From an uncultured Anaerolineaceae bacterium (GTDB lineage Bacteria; Chloroflexota; Anaerolineae; Anaerolineales; Anaerolineaceae), in NCBI GenBank assembly GCA_937894825.1, contig CALCQT010000353.1, forward strand, positions 1 to 10,427: DNA of 10,427 bases. Direction: 5' to 3'. The notes beneath the pieces were generated by a model. That model searched no databases and was not told the DNA's origin. It was given only the letters and a program-made list of their open reading frames with translations. A program made the position numbers and the translations under genes. Positions 7,738 to 10,427 of the stretch are shown piece after piece. The stretch's first letter is position 1, and the number at the start of each line of letters is the position of its first letter.

Positions 7738-7784
7738 TATGGTTTTATTCATTTTTTGCTTTGCAAAAAATGAATAAAACCATA
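7738..7784. terminator. 22-bp perfect AT-rich hairpin between convergent genes, probable bidirectional terminator
   Basis: The arms 7738-7759 and 7763-7784 are perfect reverse complements around a TTT loop. Each arm holds an A/T tract beside a GC pair at the loop. The hairpin lies 47 nt after the USP-gene stop and 13 nt beyond the ROK-gene stop, so it can serve both transcripts. There is no classical U-run after the stem on either side, so a repeat element or RNA stabiliser is an alternative. Confidence 0.7.
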
Positions 7785-7797
7785 TTCCGTCAAGCGT

Positions 7798-8694
7798 TCA
7801 TTGACCAACCAATGCCTGTGCCAATGCGATTGCTCCGCAGGCTCCTGCGCGATTCCCCAACACGGGCGGGGTGATATATTCGTCAATATGCTCCAAAATC
7901 ATTGGATGTTTTACATAATTGTTCAGCAACCGGATCACTTCCTGATGGATTAGTGGGAAAAGCTGCTTTTGTTCCATAACGCCGCCGCCAAGGATAATTT
8001 TTTCCGGAGAAATCTGACAGATCTGCGCGACACAGGCCTGTGCCAGGTACCCTGCGATTATTTCCCAAATCGGATGGTCTTCCGGTAATTCCTGGGCCGG
8101 TTTTCCAAAACGGGCTTGAATGGAAGGGCCGCAGCAAAGTCCTTCAAGACAGTTGCCATGATAGCGGCAGAATCCGTCATAAGGATCTCTGGACCGATCC
8201 TGTCGGACCAGAATATGGCCACCTTCCGGATGAACCAGCCCATGGACCGGAACGCCATTGATCACGACGCCGGCGCCTACGCCGGTCCCTACGGTGTAAT
8301 AAACCAGATTGCTGATACCTTTGGGATTGCCCCATTTGTATTCCGCCAGCGCGGCGCCGTTAACGTCCGTATCAAAACCGACCGGCAGCTCCAGCTCTCT
8401 CTCCAGTACGCCGACCACTTCGGTGAACCCCCAGTCAGCTTTGGGTGTTGTTGTGATATATCCATAGGTGGGCGATTTTTTATCCAGGTCGATTGGGCCG
8501 AAGCAACTCACGCCAAGCGCGGAAATGTTATATTTTTGCTTTTGTTCCCGGAAGAACGCAACTGTTTTTGCCAACGTTTCTTCCGGTGTTGTAGTCGGGA
8601 ATCGCACTTCTGACACATAGTTTTCCGGATCGGCTGCGACTGAGCAGACAAATTTTGTCCCGCCGGCCTCAATTGCACCAAAGTATTCCTTCAT
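7798..8694 (-). CDS. ROK-family sugar kinase, fructokinase-like
   Basis: Cytoplasmic kinase of the ROK family that phosphorylates a hexose, probably fructose or a related sugar, using ATP. It is 298 residues, usual for bacterial ROK fructokinases (Bacillus YdhR/GmuE type). GAIEAGGTKF (6-15) is the ATP phosphate loop; CFGPIDL (64-70) and FDTDVNGAALAEYKWG carry the catalytic Asp110; VGTGVGAGVVING (135-147) is the second phosphate motif. HPEGGH (155-160), Cys176, His179 and Cys182 in GFCRYHGNCLEG form the zinc site. KIILGGGVM lies in the C-terminal lobe. The ATG at 8694 has a GAGGAG Shine-Dalgarno 8 nt upstream. It follows the LarA-like gene on the same strand by 115 nt and may be the last gene of the lacI-larA-rok operon. 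The substrate is inferred from the family only. Confidence 0.92.
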   Translation of the reverse strand: MKEYFGAIEAGGTKFVCSVAADPENYVSEVRFPTTTPEETLAKTVAFFREQKQKYNISALGVSCFGPIDLDKKSPTYGYITTTPKADWGFTEVVGVLERELELPVGFDTDVNGAALAEYKWGNPKGISNLVYYTVGTGVGAGVVINGVPVHGLVHPEGGHILVRQDRSRDPYDGFCRYHGNCLEGLCCGPSIQARFGKPAQELPEDHPIWEIIAGYLAQACVAQICQISPEKIILGGGVMEQKQLFPLIHQEVIRLLNNYVKHPMILEHIDEYITPPVLGNRAGACGAIALAQALVGQ

Positions 8695-8718
8695 TCCAGT
8701 TGCTCCTCAATGGATAAA

Positions 8719-8724
8719 ATTATA
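8719..8724 (-). promoter_or_regulatory. Possible internal -10 box (TATAAT) before the ROK kinase
   Basis: TATAAT on the minus strand sits 24 nt upstream of the kinase ATG in an AT-rich stretch of the 115-nt gap (8695-8809). No -35 match is found. Nothing else in the gap is recognisable, and no terminator separates the kinase from the gene before it. Confidence 0.25.
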
Positions 8725-8809
8725 GATAATAGCCTGTCGGAGCGCGCGTTGCACTCCCGCTGTTTTTGACGTTCGAGCCATGGCCCAAATTTCCGCCTAT
8801 GAATCTTTT

Positions 8810-10060
8810 CTATTGCCGCAGGATGGGCAAAGTTGATCCGCCAAAAGGCATGGCCAGCACCTGCGCGTCTGTTCCATAGTGTTTAATCAATTCATCCAGT
8901 GCAGACTGGGCGTCCGAGGCCGGTTGCAGGTGAATTTTGCGGACAAATTCCGGTTCCAAATCCGATACCAGAACAATATCCGCCTTTTCCATAATCATTG
9001 CGATGGCAGCCGCTTTATGGCCCCCCAGAATAAACTCTCTCTGGATGTGCTCAATCATATCCGAAGGGTGGTCATGGGTCAACATCCATGTTTCAAAATG
9101 TTTTTCACCCAAACCTTCTTTCGCGGAGGCGAGCCAGAGGATTGTACCGCCGTCACGGACGGCATGCCCGGCGTTGTCCAGCGCTTTTTGAGCCTGGTAA
9201 AGATTGATATCTTTGGGATAACCACCGGAAGATACGATGACGATACCCGCTTTTTTCGAAATTTGGATACCATATAAATCGTCCAGAATTGCGCAGCCTT
9301 TGCGATGTGCTGCCTGAAAATGTCCCGCCACACAGGCACGGATCCGCTTGTGTTCATCCAGGACTACATTAACGATAAAATCAATCGGCACGAAGGCCAT
9401 CGCGTTTTCAATATCCTCACGGACCGGATTGCCGGCGATTCGCCCTGTTGCGGCTTCCGGCTCGGTCATGCGGCGGTGATTCGCCTGAATCGCTTCCCGG
9501 GTTGAGACACCGGGCATGATTGCCTTCGCGCCGCCGCTGTACCCGGCGAAATAATGGTATTCGATGTTCCCGAGACAAATACGGCGGTCCGCTTCGGCAA
9601 CCGGACGAAAGATGTCGACCGGTGTACCGTTTTCCGTGATGCCCAGCCGGACAAAGTCGTCTACTGAATCCAGACAGCGGAAGCGCCGGAGGATCGTCTC
9701 GCCCACCAGTTTGATTTTTTCTTCCTCCGTATGTGCACGGTGACTTCCAAGCGCGAATACGATTGTGATATCCGCGTCCGGAATGTCGGCTGCGGCCAGC
9801 TCAGCGATCACGAATGGAAGTACTTTCTGCGAGGGCATCGGGCGGGTGACGTCACTGGTTACGATGACGATTTTCTCTCCCGGCTTTACAATTTCTCGCA
9901 GAAGGTGGGATTGAATCGGATTTGCAAGTGCTTCTGAGAGGATGTCTTCCTCAGTTGTTCCGTTTTCCGGGATTGGATTGGATCGCAGAACTCCCATCAG
10001 ATTGTGCTCCGGTATGTCCAACGTAATTTCTGTATTTCCAAAACCGAATGGTATTTTCAT
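8810..10060 (-). CDS. larA: LarA-family nickel-pincer enzyme (lactate racemase homologue)
   Basis: Homologue of the nickel-dependent lactate racemase LarA (DUF2088 family), which uses a covalently bound nickel-pincer nucleotide to racemise or epimerise 2-hydroxy acids by hydride transfer. It is 416 residues, normal length. SDVTRPMPSQ (69-78) includes the substrate Arg73; FALGSHRAHT (102-111) has His107; EYHYFAGYSGGAKAIMPGVS (167-186) has His169 and the cofactor-attachment Lys179; His195 follows in ANHRR. These match the known LarA His108, His174, Lys184 and His200 in order and spacing, so the active site looks intact. The ATG at 10060 has a GGAG Shine-Dalgarno. It lies 23 nt after a LacI-type regulator and before a sugar kinase. 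Cofactor-making larB, larC and larE are not in the window. Many LarA homologues act on substrates other than lactate, so the symbol marks the family, and a sugar-acid substrate is plausible from context. Confidence 0.88.
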   Translation of the reverse strand: MKIPFGFGNTEITLDIPEHNLMGVLRSNPIPENGTTEEDILSEALANPIQSHLLREIVKPGEKIVIVTSDVTRPMPSQKVLPFVIAELAAADIPDADITIVFALGSHRAHTEEEKIKLVGETILRRFRCLDSVDDFVRLGITENGTPVDIFRPVAEADRRICLGNIEYHYFAGYSGGAKAIMPGVSTREAIQANHRRMTEPEAATGRIAGNPVREDIENAMAFVPIDFIVNVVLDEHKRIRACVAGHFQAAHRKGCAILDDLYGIQISKKAGIVIVSSGGYPKDINLYQAQKALDNAGHAVRDGGTILWLASAKEGLGEKHFETWMLTHDHPSDMIEHIQREFILGGHKAAAIAMIMEKADIVLVSDLEPEFVRKIHLQPASDAQSALDELIKHYGTDAQVLAMPFGGSTLPILRQ

Positions 10061-10083
10061 ATTGTCTCCAAGAGGTCCTGATA

Positions 10084-10427
10084 TTAATTCGTTGTTTTTG
10101 TTTGTGCGATACAGGTGCTTTTTCGGATGACCAGATGCGGTTCCAACAGAATATGTTCAATGGGTGTCTCAGGCCCGGTCTCAATCCGGTTGATCAGCGT
10201 GTCCACTGCTAAAGCGCCCATTTTTAACCGCGGCTGAGAAACTGTAGTCATCTGAATCTGCGGTAACGACGCGAAATAGACATCGTCAAATCCGACGACG
10301 CCAAATTCCTCAGGTACCGGAACGCCGGCCTCTCCCAAATATTGAAAAACACCCAGGGCGATCAAGTCGTTCCCGCAAAATGCCGCGTCCGGTGGATTGG
10401 CGGCTTCCATCAATTCTCGAATCTGTT
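10084..10427 (-). CDS. LacI-family transcriptional regulator, C-terminal part (cut by right window edge)
   Basis: The last ~114 codons of a LacI/GalR-type regulator; the DNA-binding helix-turn-helix and most of the ligand domain lie beyond the right edge. Visible motifs of the periplasmic-binding-like effector domain are PPDAAFCGNDLIALGVFQYL, EAGVPVPEEFGVVGFDDVYFA, LPQIQMTTVSQPRLKMG (the TTV-QP signature) and LEPHLVIRKST near the end. Reading continues upstream of the first Met in frame to the edge, so no start is visible. The stop is 23 nt before the LarA-like gene, so the regulator heads an operon with it and likely controls it in response to a sugar or its product. The operator is outside the window. 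Confidence 0.93.
   Translation of the reverse strand, partial: QIRELMEAANPPDAAFCGNDLIALGVFQYLGEAGVPVPEEFGVVGFDDVYFASLPQIQMTTVSQPRLKMGALAVDTLINRIETGPETPIEHILLEPHLVIRKSTCIAQTKTTN

Noticed and set aside
8116..8613. Plus-strand open frame (165 codons) opposite the ROK kinase
   Set aside because: It is antisense to well-conserved kinase motifs; its composition is that expected of a reverse-strand shadow.
1..10427. CRISPR array, tRNA/rRNA genes, insertion sequences, toxin-antitoxin or phage genes
   Set aside because: No regularly spaced repeats, cloverleaf-like sequence, transposase motifs or small paired genes were seen on either strand.

Overview
The window is about half G+C and is packed with genes in two orientations. 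Nothing in it is phage, transposon, CRISPR or RNA gene. The best guess for the source is an anaerobic bacterium of the Chloroflexota (class Anaerolineae), with a clostridial Firmicute second. This rests on the ParB-like/universal-stress fusion protein, the DUF3842 neighbour, the BMP-type uptake system and the diacylglycerol glycosyltransferase occurring together. It is recalled family knowledge, not a search result.

Layout. Positions 1-3288 (minus strand) hold a BMP-family ABC uptake operon in the order lipoprotein (2260-3288), double ATPase (611-2161), permease (630 to beyond the left edge). A second permease would be expected outside the window. The permease reading frame is broken by a 14-nt insertion near 344-357. 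Positions 3406-5147 (minus) hold a GT28-type glycosyltransferase of the MGDG-synthase/diacylglycerol-glucosyltransferase family, followed by a short xylose-isomerase-like TIM-barrel protein that appears to lack the second half of its barrel. A strong hairpin terminator at 3356-3384 separates this pair from the ABC operon.

Positions 5441-7690 are the only plus-strand genes: a DUF3842 protein and a 603-residue protein with a ParB-like N-terminal domain and two universal-stress-protein domains, probably one operon. It reads away from the glycosyltransferase through a 293-bp divergent promoter region (5148-5440). A 22-bp perfect hairpin at 7738-7784 lies where this operon meets the convergent minus-strand genes. 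Positions 7798-10427 (minus) form a likely sugar- or hydroxyacid-catabolic operon: a LacI-family regulator cut by the right edge, a LarA-family nickel-pincer enzyme, and a ROK-family fructokinase-like kinase.

The metabolic theme is uptake and use of small carbohydrates or nucleosides under LacI control, plus glycolipid synthesis and a stress or nucleotide-sensing pair of unknown function. I see no self-evident new defence or mobile system. The most unusual items are three damaged or remodelled genes (permease, isomerase, second USP domain), the one-active-site pattern of the ABC ATPase, and the uncharacterised DUF3842/ParB-USP pair.
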